A stretch of DNA of 64,000 nucleotides from Streptomyces leeuwenhoekii (GTDB lineage Bacteria; Actinomycetota; Actinomycetes; Streptomycetales; Streptomycetaceae). The stretch is from positions 6,276,001 through 6,340,000 of the forward strand of contig NZ_LN831790.1 in the NCBI RefSeq assembly GCF_001013905.1, given 5' to 3'. This document shows, piece after piece, positions 11,508 through 20,149 of the stretch (positions are counted from its first letter, which is position 1; each line of letters opens with the position of its first letter). The notes under the pieces are model-generated. The model saw nothing but the letters and a program-made list of their open reading frames with translations, was not told the origin of the DNA and did not search any database. The position numbers and the translations under genes were made by a program.

Positions 11508-12683
11508 GTGAACGAGTCGACATTTACTCCCGGGGGTGGTCAACCAGGAATGCCTGCGCAGGGCCAGGCCCCTGGGCGGTACGAGGCTGTCGGCTCCGTC
11601 GCTGTGCGCACCTTCGCAGCCCACCAGAGTCACCAGATGTCAGGGGCGACTCAGACACACCAGAGCATGGATGGCCAACACGTGAACGCCATGGCCGGCG
11701 ACGGAAGTGGCGCCCCCCACAACCACTTCGCCGACTACGAGGAACTGCCCGAGGGGCACTTCTACGATCCCGACGCCGAGTACGAGCCCGATCCCGAGTA
11801 CGCGGCCACGCTCGCACCCGACGCCGCCCGGCAGCGCCGGGAGCGCATCGGCCCGACCGGGCGCCCGCTGCCGTACTTCCCGATCCCGGGCCCGCTGACC
11901 GACCACGGCCCCGCGAAGATCATCGCGATGTGCAACCAGAAGGGCGGCGTCGGCAAGACGACGTCGGCCATCAACCTGGGCGCCGCGCTCGCCGAGTACG
12001 GGCGCCGGGTGCTGCTCGTCGACTTCGACCCGCAGGGCGCCCTGTCGGTCGGCCTCGGCGTCAACCCGATGGAGCTCGACCTCACCGTCTACAACCTGCT
12101 CATGGAGCGGGGCATGTCGGCCGACGAGGTCCTGCTGAAGACGGCGGTCCCCAACATGGACCTGCTGCCCAGCAACATCGACCTGTCGGCCGCCGAGGTC
12201 CAGCTGGTCTCCGAGGTCGCCCGCGAGTCGTCGCTCCAGCGCGCGCTGAAGCCGCTGCTGCCGGACTACGACTACGTCGTGATCGACTGCCAGCCCTCGC
12301 TCGGCCTGCTCACGGTCAACGCCCTGACCGCCGCGCACAAGGTGATCGTGCCGCTGGAGTGCGAGTTCTTCGCGCTGCGCGGGGTCGCCCTGCTGACCGA
12401 GACCATCGAGAAGGTCCAGGAGCGGCTCAACCCCGATCTGGAGCTCGACGGCATCCTGGCCACGATGTACGACTCGCGCACGGTGCACAGCCGAGAGGTG
12501 CTCGCGCGGGTCGTCGAGGCGTTCGACGACCACGTCTACCACACGGTCATCGGGCGCACGGTCCGCTTCCCGGAGACCACGGTCGCCGGTGAGCCGATCA
12601 CCACCTACGCCTCCAACTCCGTCGGTGCCGCCGCCTACCGCCAGCTCGCCAGGGAGGTGCTCGCCCGGTGTCACGCCGAGTGA
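11508..12683 (+). CDS. ParA-family ATPase of the scpAB cluster
   Basis: A 391-residue ParA/MinD-type ATPase. Seen: a divergent Walker A motif KGGVGKTTSA with the signature lysine at about residue 146, DFDPQGALS as switch I, and IDCQPSLGLLTV as Walker B. The first 140 residues are an unusual hydrophilic extension: a Gln/His-rich part (AHQSHQMSGATQTHQ) then an acidic part. AAGGAGG precedes the GTG start. It heads a tight operon with a probable DNA-binding protein, scpA, scpB and a pseudouridine synthase, so a role in chromosome organisation or partition is likely. This is not the oriC-linked parAB pair, as no ParB gene is adjacent. Confidence 0.92.
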   Translation: MNESTFTPGGGQPGMPAQGQAPGRYEAVGSVAVRTFAAHQSHQMSGATQTHQSMDGQHVNAMAGDGSGAPHNHFADYEELPEGHFYDPDAEYEPDPEYAATLAPDAARQRRERIGPTGRPLPYFPIPGPLTDHGPAKIIAMCNQKGGVGKTTSAINLGAALAEYGRRVLLVDFDPQGALSVGLGVNPMELDLTVYNLLMERGMSADEVLLKTAVPNMDLLPSNIDLSAAEVQLVSEVARESSLQRALKPLLPDYDYVVIDCQPSLGLLTVNALTAAHKVIVPLECEFFALRGVALLTETIEKVQERLNPDLELDGILATMYDSRTVHSREVLARVVEAFDDHVYHTVIGRTVRFPETTVAGEPITTYASNSVGAAAYRQLAREVLARCHAE

Positions 12684-13225
12684 GTCTGCCGGGGGCCGAC
12701 GAACTCTTCCGCACGACAGGGGGAATGGCGCTGCAGCCGTCCACCCCGCGACGCCCGGCCAACGGGGACACCCGGGTGCCGGCGCCGGCCGGGGAGAGCG
12801 ACCCGACGGCCGCCGGGGACGCACCGCAGTCGGTCCCCGCGCAGGGCGGCGACGGCGCGGGCGCCGAGCACGTCGCGGCGGAGGCGGACCCGGCCGGGGC
12901 CGGTGAGTCGCGCACCCGGGGCGCCGAGCGCGCCGCGCGGCGCGGGGCCCCGCAGGACGCGGCCGCTGCCGCCCAGCCCCGCAAGCGCGGCCGGACGGCC
13001 ACCCGCCGCCCCAGCGGCCGCGAGCGGCACGACGAGAAGATCACCGTGTACGTCTCCGCCGAGGAGCTCATGGACCTGGAGCACGCCCGCCTGGTCCTCA
13101 GGGGCGAGCACGGGCTGGCCGTCGACCGCGGCCGGATCGTGCGCGAGGCCGTCGCCGTGGTCCTCGCCGACCTGGAGACCCGTGGGGACGCCAGCATCCT
13201 CGTACGCCGGCTGCGCGGACGGTAG
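12680..13225 (+). CDS. Uncharacterised protein with ribbon-helix-helix-like C terminus
   Basis: A 181-residue protein between the parA-like gene and scpA. The first 110 residues are Pro/Ala/Gly/Arg-rich and look disordered. The last 65 residues look folded: a short beta segment KITVYVS, a helix beginning AEELMDLEHARLVL and a second helix RGRIVREAVAVVLADL. This strand-helix-helix order with a basic preceding stretch resembles ribbon-helix-helix DNA-binding proteins, which often pair with ParA ATPases. The start is uncertain: GTG at 12680 overlaps the upstream stop, GTG at 12668 or ATG at 12725 are alternatives. Domain assignment is inference from pattern, not from a database search. Confidence 0.7.
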   Translation: MSLPGADELFRTTGGMALQPSTPRRPANGDTRVPAPAGESDPTAAGDAPQSVPAQGGDGAGAEHVAAEADPAGAGESRTRGAERAARRGAPQDAAAAAQPRKRGRTATRRPSGRERHDEKITVYVSAEELMDLEHARLVLRGEHGLAVDRGRIVREAVAVVLADLETRGDASILVRRLRGR

Positions 13226-13243
13226 CGATAGCCTGCGGGGGCT

Positions 13244-14344
13244 ATGACCTCGAACGGCACCCCACCCCCCTCCTCCGGCCCGGCCGGCCGACGGCGCGCG
13301 CTGGGGAGGGGCCCAGGGGCCCCGCGGGCGACCGCGCCGGGCGGGTCCGCGGCCGAGGCGGCGCAGGAGGCCGCACACGAGGCCGCGCCCGTCGTGGCGG
13401 CGCCCGCCGGGCCCGTCGGCCCCGGTGAGCCGGCGGCGGGGACCCGGCCGGAGGACGGCGCGCCGCCGTCCGGCACGGCCCCGCACGCGGCGCCCGGTGC
13501 CGGGGACGACGGCGTCTTCACGGTGCGCCTGGCCAACTTCGAGGGCCCCTTCGACCTGCTTCTGCAACTGATCTCCAAGCACAAGCTGGACGTCACCGAG
13601 GTCGCGCTGTCGAAGGTGACCGACGAGTTCATGGCCCACATCAGGGCCATGGGACCGGACTGGGACCTGGACCGGACGACCGAGTTCCTGGTCGTGGCGG
13701 CCACGCTCCTCGACCTCAAGGCGGCCCGGCTGCTGCCCGCCGCCGAGGTGGAGGACGAGGCCGACTTGGCCCTGCTGGAGGCCCGCGACCTGCTCTTCGC
13801 GCGGCTGCTGCAGTACCGCGCGTACAAGCGGATCGCGGAGATCTTCAGCGAACGGCTGGACGCGGAGACCCGCAGCCGGCCCCGTACCGTCGGCCTGGAG
13901 CCCCGGCACGCCGAGCTGCTGCCCGAGGTCGTGATCGGCATCGGCGCCGAAGGGTTCGCCAGGCTCGCGGTCAAGGCGATGCAGCCCAAGCCGAAACCGC
14001 AGGTGTACGTCGACCACATCCACGCCCCGCTGGTCAGCGTGCAGGAGCAGGCCCGGATCGTCGTCGCCCGCCTCAAGGAGCTGGGCGAGGCCGCCTTCCG
14101 GACCCTGGTCGAGGACACCGACGACACCCTGACCGTCGTCGCCCGGTTCCTCGCCCTGCTGGAGCTGTACCGGGAGAAGGCCGTGGCGCTGGAACAGGAG
14201 ACCGCGCTCGGCGAACTGCTGGTGCGCTGGACGGGCGGCGACACGGACACCGGCCCGCTGGTCACCGACGAGTTCGACCGGCCGCCCGAGCAGCGCGAGA
14301 AGACCGATACGGCCGTCGCGCCCGACACGGAGGAGAAGGTGTGA
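13244..14344 (+). CDS. scpA: Segregation and condensation protein A
   Basis: The kleisin subunit of the bacterial SMC condensin complex, which bridges the SMC heads and binds ScpB. Seen: the family N-terminal motif FTVRLANFEGPFDLLLQLI beginning near residue 87, then KLDVTEVALSKVTDEFM, and a C-terminal winged-helix region. At 366 residues it is longer than most ScpA proteins because of an 85-residue Pro/Ala/Gly-rich leader. It starts 19 bp after the preceding gene and overlaps scpB by 4 bp, so the two subunits are translationally coupled. Confidence 0.94.
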   Translation: MTSNGTPPPSSGPAGRRRALGRGPGAPRATAPGGSAAEAAQEAAHEAAPVVAAPAGPVGPGEPAAGTRPEDGAPPSGTAPHAAPGAGDDGVFTVRLANFEGPFDLLLQLISKHKLDVTEVALSKVTDEFMAHIRAMGPDWDLDRTTEFLVVAATLLDLKAARLLPAAEVEDEADLALLEARDLLFARLLQYRAYKRIAEIFSERLDAETRSRPRTVGLEPRHAELLPEVVIGIGAEGFARLAVKAMQPKPKPQVYVDHIHAPLVSVQEQARIVVARLKELGEAAFRTLVEDTDDTLTVVARFLALLELYREKAVALEQETALGELLVRWTGGDTDTGPLVTDEFDRPPEQREKTDTAVAPDTEEKV

Positions 14345-14994
14345 GCGAGGAGACCACCGGGGTCCCGGCGGGGCCGGGGACCGTCGCCGCACTGGAGCTC
14401 AAGCCCGCCCTGGAGGCCGTCCTGATGGTCGTGGACGAACCCGCGACCGAGGAGCACCTGGCGAAGATCCTGGAGCGGCCCCGGCGGCAGGTCGCCGACG
14501 CGCTGCGGGAGCTGGCCGACGAGTACACCGCCCAGGGGCGCGGGTTCGAGCTGCGGTTCGTCGCGGGCGGCTGGCGGTTCTACACCCGGGCCGGCTACGC
14601 GCCCGCCGTGGACCGGTTCGTCCTGGACGGGCAGCAGGCCCGGCTCACGCAGGCGGCGCTGGAGACGCTCGCGGTGGTGGCGTACCGGCAGCCGGTGAGC
14701 CGCAGCCGGGTCTCCGCCGTGCGCGGAGTCAACTGCGACGGCGTGATGCGCACCCTGCTCCAGCGCGGTCTGGTCGAGGAGGCGGGCACGGAACCCGAAA
14801 CAGGTGCGATCCTGTACAGGACGACGAACTACTTCCTGGAACGGATGGGCCTGCGCGGTCTGGACGAGCTCCCGGAGCTCGCGCCCTTCCTCCCGGAGGC
14901 GGAGGCGATCGAGGCCGAGACCCAGGAAGGGGTCCCGTCGTTCGATCCGGACGCCCCGGATTCCGAGGACGCAGACGACAAGACGGAACTTTGA
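14341..14994 (+). CDS. scpB: Segregation and condensation protein B
   Basis: A 217-residue ScpB, the paired winged-helix partner of ScpA in SMC-ScpAB. Seen: LKPALEAVLMVVDEPATEEHL at the N terminus, the central QARLTQAALETLAVVAYRQPV segment that is highly conserved in ScpB, and GVNCDGVMRTLLQRGLVEE. The GTG start overlaps the scpA stop (GTGA). The last 30 residues are acidic. The gene ends one base into the start of the pseudouridine synthase gene. Confidence 0.95.
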   Translation: MSEETTGVPAGPGTVAALELKPALEAVLMVVDEPATEEHLAKILERPRRQVADALRELADEYTAQGRGFELRFVAGGWRFYTRAGYAPAVDRFVLDGQQARLTQAALETLAVVAYRQPVSRSRVSAVRGVNCDGVMRTLLQRGLVEEAGTEPETGAILYRTTNYFLERMGLRGLDELPELAPFLPEAEAIEAETQEGVPSFDPDAPDSEDADDKTEL

Positions 14995-16109
14995 TGCGAA
15001 GCAGCAGCGGCAGGAACAGCAGCGGAAACAACGGCGGGAGCCGTGGTGGCAACAGCGGCGGCCGCGGCGGGAGCGGCGGTGGCCGCGGCAACTACCGCGG
15101 AGCCGGCAACGCCCGCGACGACAAGCAGGGCGGCCGTCCGAAGCGGCCGCGCCCCGAGGAGCGGCGCTACGACGTAGGCCCCGGCGCCACCCAGGAGGGT
15201 CCGAAGTCGGGCCGCGGCCCGACGGCCCGCGGCGGCGCCAAGGGCGGGCCGAAGAAGCCCCTCCAGCGGGGGCGCTCGGTCCCGGCCACCTCCCGCGAGT
15301 ACGAGGCGCGGGCCGAGGAGCGCAACCGGGAGCGGTACGCGGGCAAGAAGGACGTCAAGCTGCCCAAGACCTTCCCGGGCGCCGAGCAGGAGGGCGAGCG
15401 GCTGCAGAAGGTCCTCGCGCGCGCGGGCTACGGCTCCCGGCGCTCCTGCGAGGAGCTGATCGAGCAGGCGCGCGTCGAGGTCAACGGCGAGATCGTCCTG
15501 GAGCAGGGCAAGCGGGTCGACCCGGAGAAGGACGAGGTCAAGGTCGACGGCCTGACCGTGGCGACCCAGTCGTACCAGTTCTTCTCGCTGAACAAGCCCG
15601 CCGGGGTCGTCTCCACCATGGAGGACCCCGAGGGCCGGCAGTGCCTCGGTGACTACGTCACCAACCGGGAGACCCGCCTTTTCCACGTTGGCCGGCTCGA
15701 CACCGAGACCGAGGGCGTCATCCTGCTCACCAACCACGGCGAGCTGGCGCACCGGCTGACCCACCCCAAGTACGGCGTGAAGAAGACCTACCTCGCGCAC
15801 ATCGTCGGCCCGATCCCGCGCGACCTGGGCAAGCGGCTGAAGGACGGCATCCAGCTCGAGGACGGCTACGCCCGCGCGGACCACTTCCGGGTCGTGGAGC
15901 AGACCGGCAAGAACTACCTCGTCGAGGTCACCCTCCACGAGGGCCGCAAGCACATCGTGCGCCGGATGCTGGCGGAGGCCGGGTTCCCCGTCGACAAGCT
16001 GGTCCGGACCGCCTTCGGCCCCATCACCCTGGGCGACCAGAAGTCGGGCTGGCTGCGGCGGCTGTCGAACACCGAGGTCGGCATGCTGATGAAGGAGGTC
16101 GACCTCTAA
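14994..16109 (+). CDS. rluB: Pseudouridine synthase, RluB/RsuA type
   Basis: A 371-residue rRNA pseudouridine synthase. Seen: an S4 RNA-binding domain from about residue 128 (RLQKVLARAGYGSRRSCEELI) and the RsuA/RluB catalytic motif GRLDTETEGVILLTNHG containing the catalytic aspartate. The first 125 residues are extraordinary for the family: Gly/Arg/Ser/Asn-rich (RGG-like), then Arg/Lys/Pro-rich, and probably disordered and RNA-binding. The ATG at 14994 overlaps the scpB stop. It probably modifies 23S rRNA helix 89, as RluB does, but the target is inferred. Confidence 0.9.
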   Translation: MRSSSGRNSSGNNGGSRGGNSGGRGGSGGGRGNYRGAGNARDDKQGGRPKRPRPEERRYDVGPGATQEGPKSGRGPTARGGAKGGPKKPLQRGRSVPATSREYEARAEERNRERYAGKKDVKLPKTFPGAEQEGERLQKVLARAGYGSRRSCEELIEQARVEVNGEIVLEQGKRVDPEKDEVKVDGLTVATQSYQFFSLNKPAGVVSTMEDPEGRQCLGDYVTNRETRLFHVGRLDTETEGVILLTNHGELAHRLTHPKYGVKKTYLAHIVGPIPRDLGKRLKDGIQLEDGYARADHFRVVEQTGKNYLVEVTLHEGRKHIVRRMLAEAGFPVDKLVRTAFGPITLGDQKSGWLRRLSNTEVGMLMKEVDL

Positions 16110-16116
16110 GGCCTCT

Positions 16117-16260
16117 CGTTCGGATCATGCCGGGCTCGCGGGGCCTGGCACCATGCCTCGCCGCGTTGTCGTCGGTTGCCATGGCTCCGCCATGGCGCCC
16201 TCCTCCGTCTTGCGATGCACGGCACCAGACCCCGCTCCCTGATCCGGCCTGATCCGAACG
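16117..16260. repeat. 144-bp imperfect palindromic repeat element
   Basis: CGTTCGGATCATGCCGG at 16117-16133 is matched in inverted orientation at 16244-16260 (16 of 17 positions). Further inside, GGGGCCTGGCACC-type sequence at about 16140-16152 is mirrored at 16221-16233, and a perfect GCCATGGC/GCCATGGC hairpin sits at the centre (16178-16196). The whole element therefore folds on itself. Related half-elements follow stop codons at 42997 and 45488. It is probably a dispersed Streptomyces repeat or a decayed small mobile element; no coding capacity is seen. Confidence 0.7.
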
Positions 16261-16288
16261 GAAGACCCTAGGAGCGCCCGCCCGCGCC

Positions 16289-16314
16289 GAGGCCGGTCCA
16301 CGCGGACCGGCCTC
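16289..16314. terminator. 11-bp perfect hairpin between convergent genes
   Basis: GAGGCCGGTCC at 16289-16299 pairs with 16304-16314 around a 4-nt loop. It lies between the pseudouridine synthase (plus) and the nucleotidyltransferase (minus). The remaining sequence of the gap (16315-16459) shows no gene. Confidence 0.75.
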
Positions 16315-16459
16315 CCGCCCTCGGGGCACCTCTCCCCGCCCGGACGGGCCCTTCGGGGCCCCTGGACGGCCACCGGCGCGCCCGTGGGGCCGGGGGGCCT
16401 GCCTCACGGCGTGGGGGACGGTCTGGAGCGGCCGTACGCCCTACGGCGCGCGGGCGGTG

Positions 16460-17203
16460 TCAGCGCTCCCCGGGGCCCCGGCCGGTCGCGGCGCCTCCCA
16501 CGGCCTCGTCGCAGGGGCCGGGCCGGAGGGCCGAGGCCCGGCGGGCGCGGAGGAGGAAGTCCTCGACGCGGCGCCGGTCCGGCAGCTCGGGCAGGGGGCT
16601 GCGGCGGGCGGCCTGTTCGGCCTCGCGCTCCAGGCGGGTCATCCAGGACTCGACCTCGTGCCAGGGGACCTCGCCGCGCCTGACGGCGAGCAGCGGCTCG
16701 CGCCGGTCGCCGACGTCGAGGGTGAGCCGCCCCGTGCGCAGCAGATCGCGGACGCTCGTCAGCAGCCGCAGCAGGTGCATGGCGTGCTTCCAGCGCGGAG
16801 CCCCGCGGGTGCGGAAGCCGGCCTCCAGCTTGCGCCTCTGGCCGCGGGCGTAGCCGGTGAACGTCTCGTGCACCCGGCGGGAGAGGAACGCCTCGCGCAG
16901 GGCGAGGAGCTCCCGGCCGGTGTCGTCGGCGTACTCCACGAGCGGGGAGTGCAGGCACTCCAGGACGGTGGGGTTGGCGCGCAGGGCCAGCTCGCAGAAG
17001 CGTTCCAGCTCCCAGCTGAACTGCTCCGCGGCGGGACCCTCGACATGCGTCGGCGGCTTGTCGAAGCGCCAGAACAGGGCGGTGGGGGCGAGGAAGACGC
17101 CCCGGCGGTCGGTGTCACTGCCCTCCGTCGCCAGACCGAAGGCACGCGACCCGATGACACAGGCGTAGACGGTGTGGTCGCGTACCAGGGTCTGCGGGTG
17201 CAT
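16460..17203 (-). CDS. Nucleotidyltransferase domain protein (YcgL-like)
   Basis: A 247-residue protein with the polymerase-beta-type nucleotidyltransferase motif GSRAFGLATEGSDTDRRGVFL at residues 18-38, giving the GS...DxD metal-binding signature. The rest is helical with an Arg-rich tail. Family members of this type are widespread in bacteria and phages but their substrates are largely unknown. The ATG at 17203 is 6 residues before the first conserved strand. The neighbouring Rieske gene ends 21 bp upstream of this start on the same strand, so cotranscription is possible without an obvious functional link. Confidence 0.75.
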   Translation of the reverse strand: MHPQTLVRDHTVYACVIGSRAFGLATEGSDTDRRGVFLAPTALFWRFDKPPTHVEGPAAEQFSWELERFCELALRANPTVLECLHSPLVEYADDTGRELLALREAFLSRRVHETFTGYARGQRRKLEAGFRTRGAPRWKHAMHLLRLLTSVRDLLRTGRLTLDVGDRREPLLAVRRGEVPWHEVESWMTRLEREAEQAARRSPLPELPDRRRVEDFLLRARRASALRPGPCDEAVGGAATGRGPGER

Positions 17204-17224
17204 GCCGGGAGGGTACGTGCTCCC

Positions 17225-17629
17225 TCACGCCAGGCGAATGGAGTTTCCCTCCACCGTGATCTTCCGCTCGGGCAGGGCCCGGGTGGCCGGCGGGCTCGCC
17301 ACCGAGCCGTCCGTGATCCGGAACCTGCTGCCGTGGCACGTGCAGTTGATGGTGCCGGCCTCCACGGCGGCCACCGGGCAGCGCTGGTGGGTGCAGATCG
17401 CCGAGAAGGCCCTGAAGTCCCCCTCCTCGGGCTGGGTCACCACGACCTGCTCGTCCTTGAGGACCACGCCCCCGCCCACCGGGACGTCGGACGTCTTCGC
17501 CAGTTCCCGCCCGGGCGAGGCCCCGGCGGACGCCTCGCCGGAGGTGCCGCCGGAGTCACCGCATCCCGCCAGGAGCGCCGCGGCTCCCGTCGCCAGAAGG
17601 ACCGTGCGCCGCGCCGGGGGGTGGGTCAT
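17225..17629 (-). CDS. Rieske (2Fe-2S) lipoprotein
   Basis: A 134-residue exported iron-sulfur protein. Seen: an RR pair at 7-8 before a hydrophobic stretch and a lipobox LAGC with the modified Cys at 23, suggesting Tat-dependent export of a lipid-anchored protein; then Rieske ligands C79-x-H81 and C96-x2-H99, with C84 and C98 positioned for the disulfide of bc1-type Rieske domains. The Ser/Gly-rich stretch after the lipobox is a linker. It is too small for a respiratory complex subunit; an electron-transfer role is inferred and the partner is unknown. The ATG at 17629 follows GGAG; longer upstream reading would lose the signal peptide. Confidence 0.86.
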   Translation of the reverse strand: MTHPPARRTVLLATGAAALLAGCGDSGGTSGEASAGASPGRELAKTSDVPVGGGVVLKDEQVVVTQPEEGDFRAFSAICTHQRCPVAAVEAGTINCTCHGSRFRITDGSVASPPATRALPERKITVEGNSIRLA

Positions 17630-17897
17630 GTCGTCACTCCGGGAGGTGGGGGAGAGGGACAGGAGGCCGGAAGGGATTCCCGCCGACCGACTGAGCATCC
17701 TGGCACCGAAGCGGGCGAAGCGGAAGCAATGCGCAGGAGGCGGGTGAAAGCGCCCCTGGGTGCGCGCGGGGTACGGCACGGCGCGAGCGCGTCGCCGTCT
17801 CACCGACCGGGCGCCGCGCACCGCCCGCGCGCCGGGTGACTAGGCTGGGCGGATCACAGCCGATACGCCGATACGCACGTCAGCAAGGAGCAACGCC

Positions 17898-18260
17898 GTG
17901 GCGGTACGAGCGGTCCGGGGCGCCGTCCAACTGGACAGGGACGAGGCCGGTCACATGGACGAGCGGGTCGCGGCGCTGCTCACCGCCGTCCTGGAGCGCA
18001 ACGGCCTGACCGCCGACGACCTGATCAGCATCTGGTTCACGGCCACGCCCGACCTCCACAGCGACTTCCCGGCGGCCGCGGCCCGCAAGCTCGGCATCAC
18101 CGACGTGCCGCTGATCTGCGCCCAGGAACTGGACATCGAGGGCGCCATGCCCCGGGTCGTCCGCGTCCTCGCGCACATCGAGTCGGACAAGCCCCGCTCC
18201 GAGATCGCCCACGTCTACCTGGGCGCCGCGGCGGCCCTGCGCAAGGACATCGCCCAGTGA
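17898..18260 (+). CDS. aroH: Chorismate mutase, AroH class
   Basis: A 120-residue monofunctional chorismate mutase converting chorismate to prephenate for phenylalanine and tyrosine synthesis. Seen: VRAVRGAVQLD with the conserved active-site arginine at residue 7, FTATPDLHSDFPAAAAR, CAQELDIEG and RVVRVLAH, which carry the Cys, Glu and Arg of the AroH active site. AAGGAG precedes the GTG. It overlaps the prephenate dehydrogenase gene by 4 bp, so the two enzymes acting in sequence are translationally coupled. A TAGGCT hexamer near 17841 fits the promoter. Confidence 0.93.
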   Translation: MAVRAVRGAVQLDRDEAGHMDERVAALLTAVLERNGLTADDLISIWFTATPDLHSDFPAAAARKLGITDVPLICAQELDIEGAMPRVVRVLAHIESDKPRSEIAHVYLGAAAALRKDIAQ

Positions 18261-19342
18261 GAACCGCACTCGTCATCGGAACCGGCCTCATCGGCACCTC
18301 CGCCGCCCTCGCCCTGACCCGGCGCGGTGTCGTCGTCCACCTCGCCGACCACGACCCGGAGCAGGCCCGTACGGCGGCGGCGCTCGGCGCCGGCACCGAC
18401 GAGGCGCCGGGCGGGCCGGTCGACCTCGCCATCGTGGCCGCGCCGCCGGCCCATGTGGCCGACGTGCTTGCCGACGCCGTACGGCGCGACGCGGCGCGCG
18501 GCTACGTCGACGTGGCCAGCGTCAAGGGCGGCCCGCGCCGCGAGCTGGAGGCCCGGGGCCTGGATCTCACCCGCTACATCGGCACCCACCCCATGTCGGG
18601 CCGCGAGAAGTCCGGCCCGCTCGCCGCCACCGCCGATCTCTTCGAAGGCCGCCCCTGGGTGCTCACCCCCACCCGGGAGACCGACACCGAGGTGCTCAAC
18701 CTCGCCCTGGAGCTGGTCTCGCACTGCCGGGCGGTGCCCGTGGTGATGGACGCGGACGCCCACGACCGCGCCGTCGCCCTCGTCTCCCACATGCCCCACC
18801 TCGTCTCCAGCCTGGTCGCGGCCCGTCTGGAGCACGCCGAGGAGGCGGCCGTACGGCTGTGCGGGCAGGGCATCCGCGACGTGACCCGGATCGCCGCCTC
18901 CGACCCCCGGATGTGGATCGACATCCTCTCCGCGAACCCGGGGCCGGTCGCCGACCTGCTCACCGACGTCGCCGCGGACCTGGAGGGGACGGTGCGGGCC
19001 CTGCGCGCCCTGCAGTCCTCCGACGCGGACAAGCGCCGGGAGGGCACCGCCGAGATCGAGGCCGTGCTGCGCCGGGGCAACGCCGGCCAGGTCCGCGTCC
19101 CCGGCAAGCACGGCAGCGCCCCGCGCAGCTACGAGACCGTGGCCGTCCTCATCGACGACCAGCCCGGGCAGCTCGCCCGCATCTTCGCGGACGCGGGACA
19201 GGCCGGGGTCAACATCGAGGACGTACGCATCGAGCACGCCACCGGGCAGCAGGCCGGCCTGGTGCAGCTGATGGTGGAACCGAAGGCGGCCCCCGCCCTG
19301 GCCGCGACCCTGCGGGAGCGGGGCTGGGCGCTGCGGCAGTGA
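18257..19342 (+). CDS. tyrA: Prephenate dehydrogenase with ACT domain
   Basis: A 361-residue enzyme that oxidatively decarboxylates prephenate to 4-hydroxyphenylpyruvate in tyrosine synthesis. Seen: an N-terminal NAD-binding fold (TALVIGTGLIGTSAALAL), the TyrA signature GTHPMSGREKSGP with its catalytic histidine, and a C-terminal ACT domain starting near residue 292 (AVLIDDQPGQLARIFADAG), the likely site of feedback inhibition by an aromatic amino acid. It starts GTGA, overlapping aroH. Cytidylate kinase follows 111 bp downstream. Confidence 0.94.
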   Translation: MRTALVIGTGLIGTSAALALTRRGVVVHLADHDPEQARTAAALGAGTDEAPGGPVDLAIVAAPPAHVADVLADAVRRDAARGYVDVASVKGGPRRELEARGLDLTRYIGTHPMSGREKSGPLAATADLFEGRPWVLTPTRETDTEVLNLALELVSHCRAVPVVMDADAHDRAVALVSHMPHLVSSLVAARLEHAEEAAVRLCGQGIRDVTRIAASDPRMWIDILSANPGPVADLLTDVAADLEGTVRALRALQSSDADKRREGTAEIEAVLRRGNAGQVRVPGKHGSAPRSYETVAVLIDDQPGQLARIFADAGQAGVNIEDVRIEHATGQQAGLVQLMVEPKAAPALAATLRERGWALRQ

Positions 19343-19453
19343 TCCACCCGAACACGTGCTTGTCATAGGGCCTCCGGGTTGCCAGTAACCTTGTGCAGGG
19401 CACCATCGCGCCCCGCACACTCCCACCGCACCGCACCAGGAAGGTGTCCCTCC

Positions 19454-20149
19454 GTGGAAAACGGCGCCGCCCGGACCGCCCAGCCCGTGATTGTCGCGAT
19501 CGACGGCCCCTCCGGCACGGGCAAGTCGAGCACGTCGAAGGCCGTGGCCGCGCAGCTCGGCCTGAGCTACCTGGACACCGGGGCCCAGTACCGGGCGATC
19601 ACGTGGTGGATGGTGACCAACGGCATCGACACCGACGACCCGCACGCCATCGCCGCCGCGGCCGGAAAGCCCGACATCCTCTCCGGCACCGACCCGACGG
19701 ACCCGACCATCACGGTCGACGGCGTGGACGTCTCCGGCCCGATCCGCACCCAGGAGGTCACCTCCAAGGTCAGCGCGGTCAGCGCCGTGCCGGAGGTGCG
19801 GTCCCGGATCACCGAGCTCCAGCGGGCGATCGCCTCCTCCGCGGTGACCGGCATCGTCGTCGAGGGCCGCGACATCGGCACCACCGTGCTGCCCGACGCC
19901 GACCTGAAGATCTTCCTCACCGCCTCCCCGGAGGCGCGCGCCGCCCGCCGCAGCGGCGAGCTCAAGGGCGCCGACGTGGACGCCACCCGCGAGGCGCTGA
20001 TCAAGCGGGACGCGGCCGACTCCAGCCGCAAGACCTCGCCGCTCGCCAAGGCGGACGACGCCGTCGAGGTGGACACCACCGACCTCACCCTGCCGCAGGT
20101 CATCGAGTGCGTCGTCACGCTCGTCGAGGAGAAGCGGGCCGGGAAGTGA
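19454..20149 (+). CDS. cmk: Cytidylate kinase
   Basis: A 231-residue (d)CMP kinase that phosphorylates CMP and dCMP with ATP. Seen: P-loop [17 protein letters not shown] at residues 15-31, [11 protein letters not shown] and the CMP-binding [19 protein letters not shown] segment. The GTG at 19454 is preceded by AGGAAGG at about 9 nt; upstream in-frame codons would add unrelated residues. It overlaps the acyltransferase gene by 4 bp and der follows, the conserved actinobacterial order. Confidence 0.95.
   Translation: MENGAARTAQPVIVAIDGPSGTGKSSTSKAVAAQLGLSYLDTGAQYRAITWWMVTNGIDTDDPHAIAAAAGKPDILSGTDPTDPTITVDGVDVSGPIRTQEVTSKVSAVSAVPEVRSRITELQRAIASSAVTGIVVEGRDIGTTVLPDADLKIFLTASPEARAARRSGELKGADVDATREALIKRDAADSSRKTSPLAKADDAVEVDTTDLTLPQVIECVVTLVEEKRAGK

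Noticed and set aside
12598..14457. A 619-codon Ser/Arg-rich minus-strand frame
   Set aside because: It is the shadow of the RHH, scpA and scpB genes.
16117..16260. An insertion sequence with terminal inverted repeats
   Set aside because: It is only 144 bp, encodes nothing, and no target-site duplication is apparent; called a repeat element instead.
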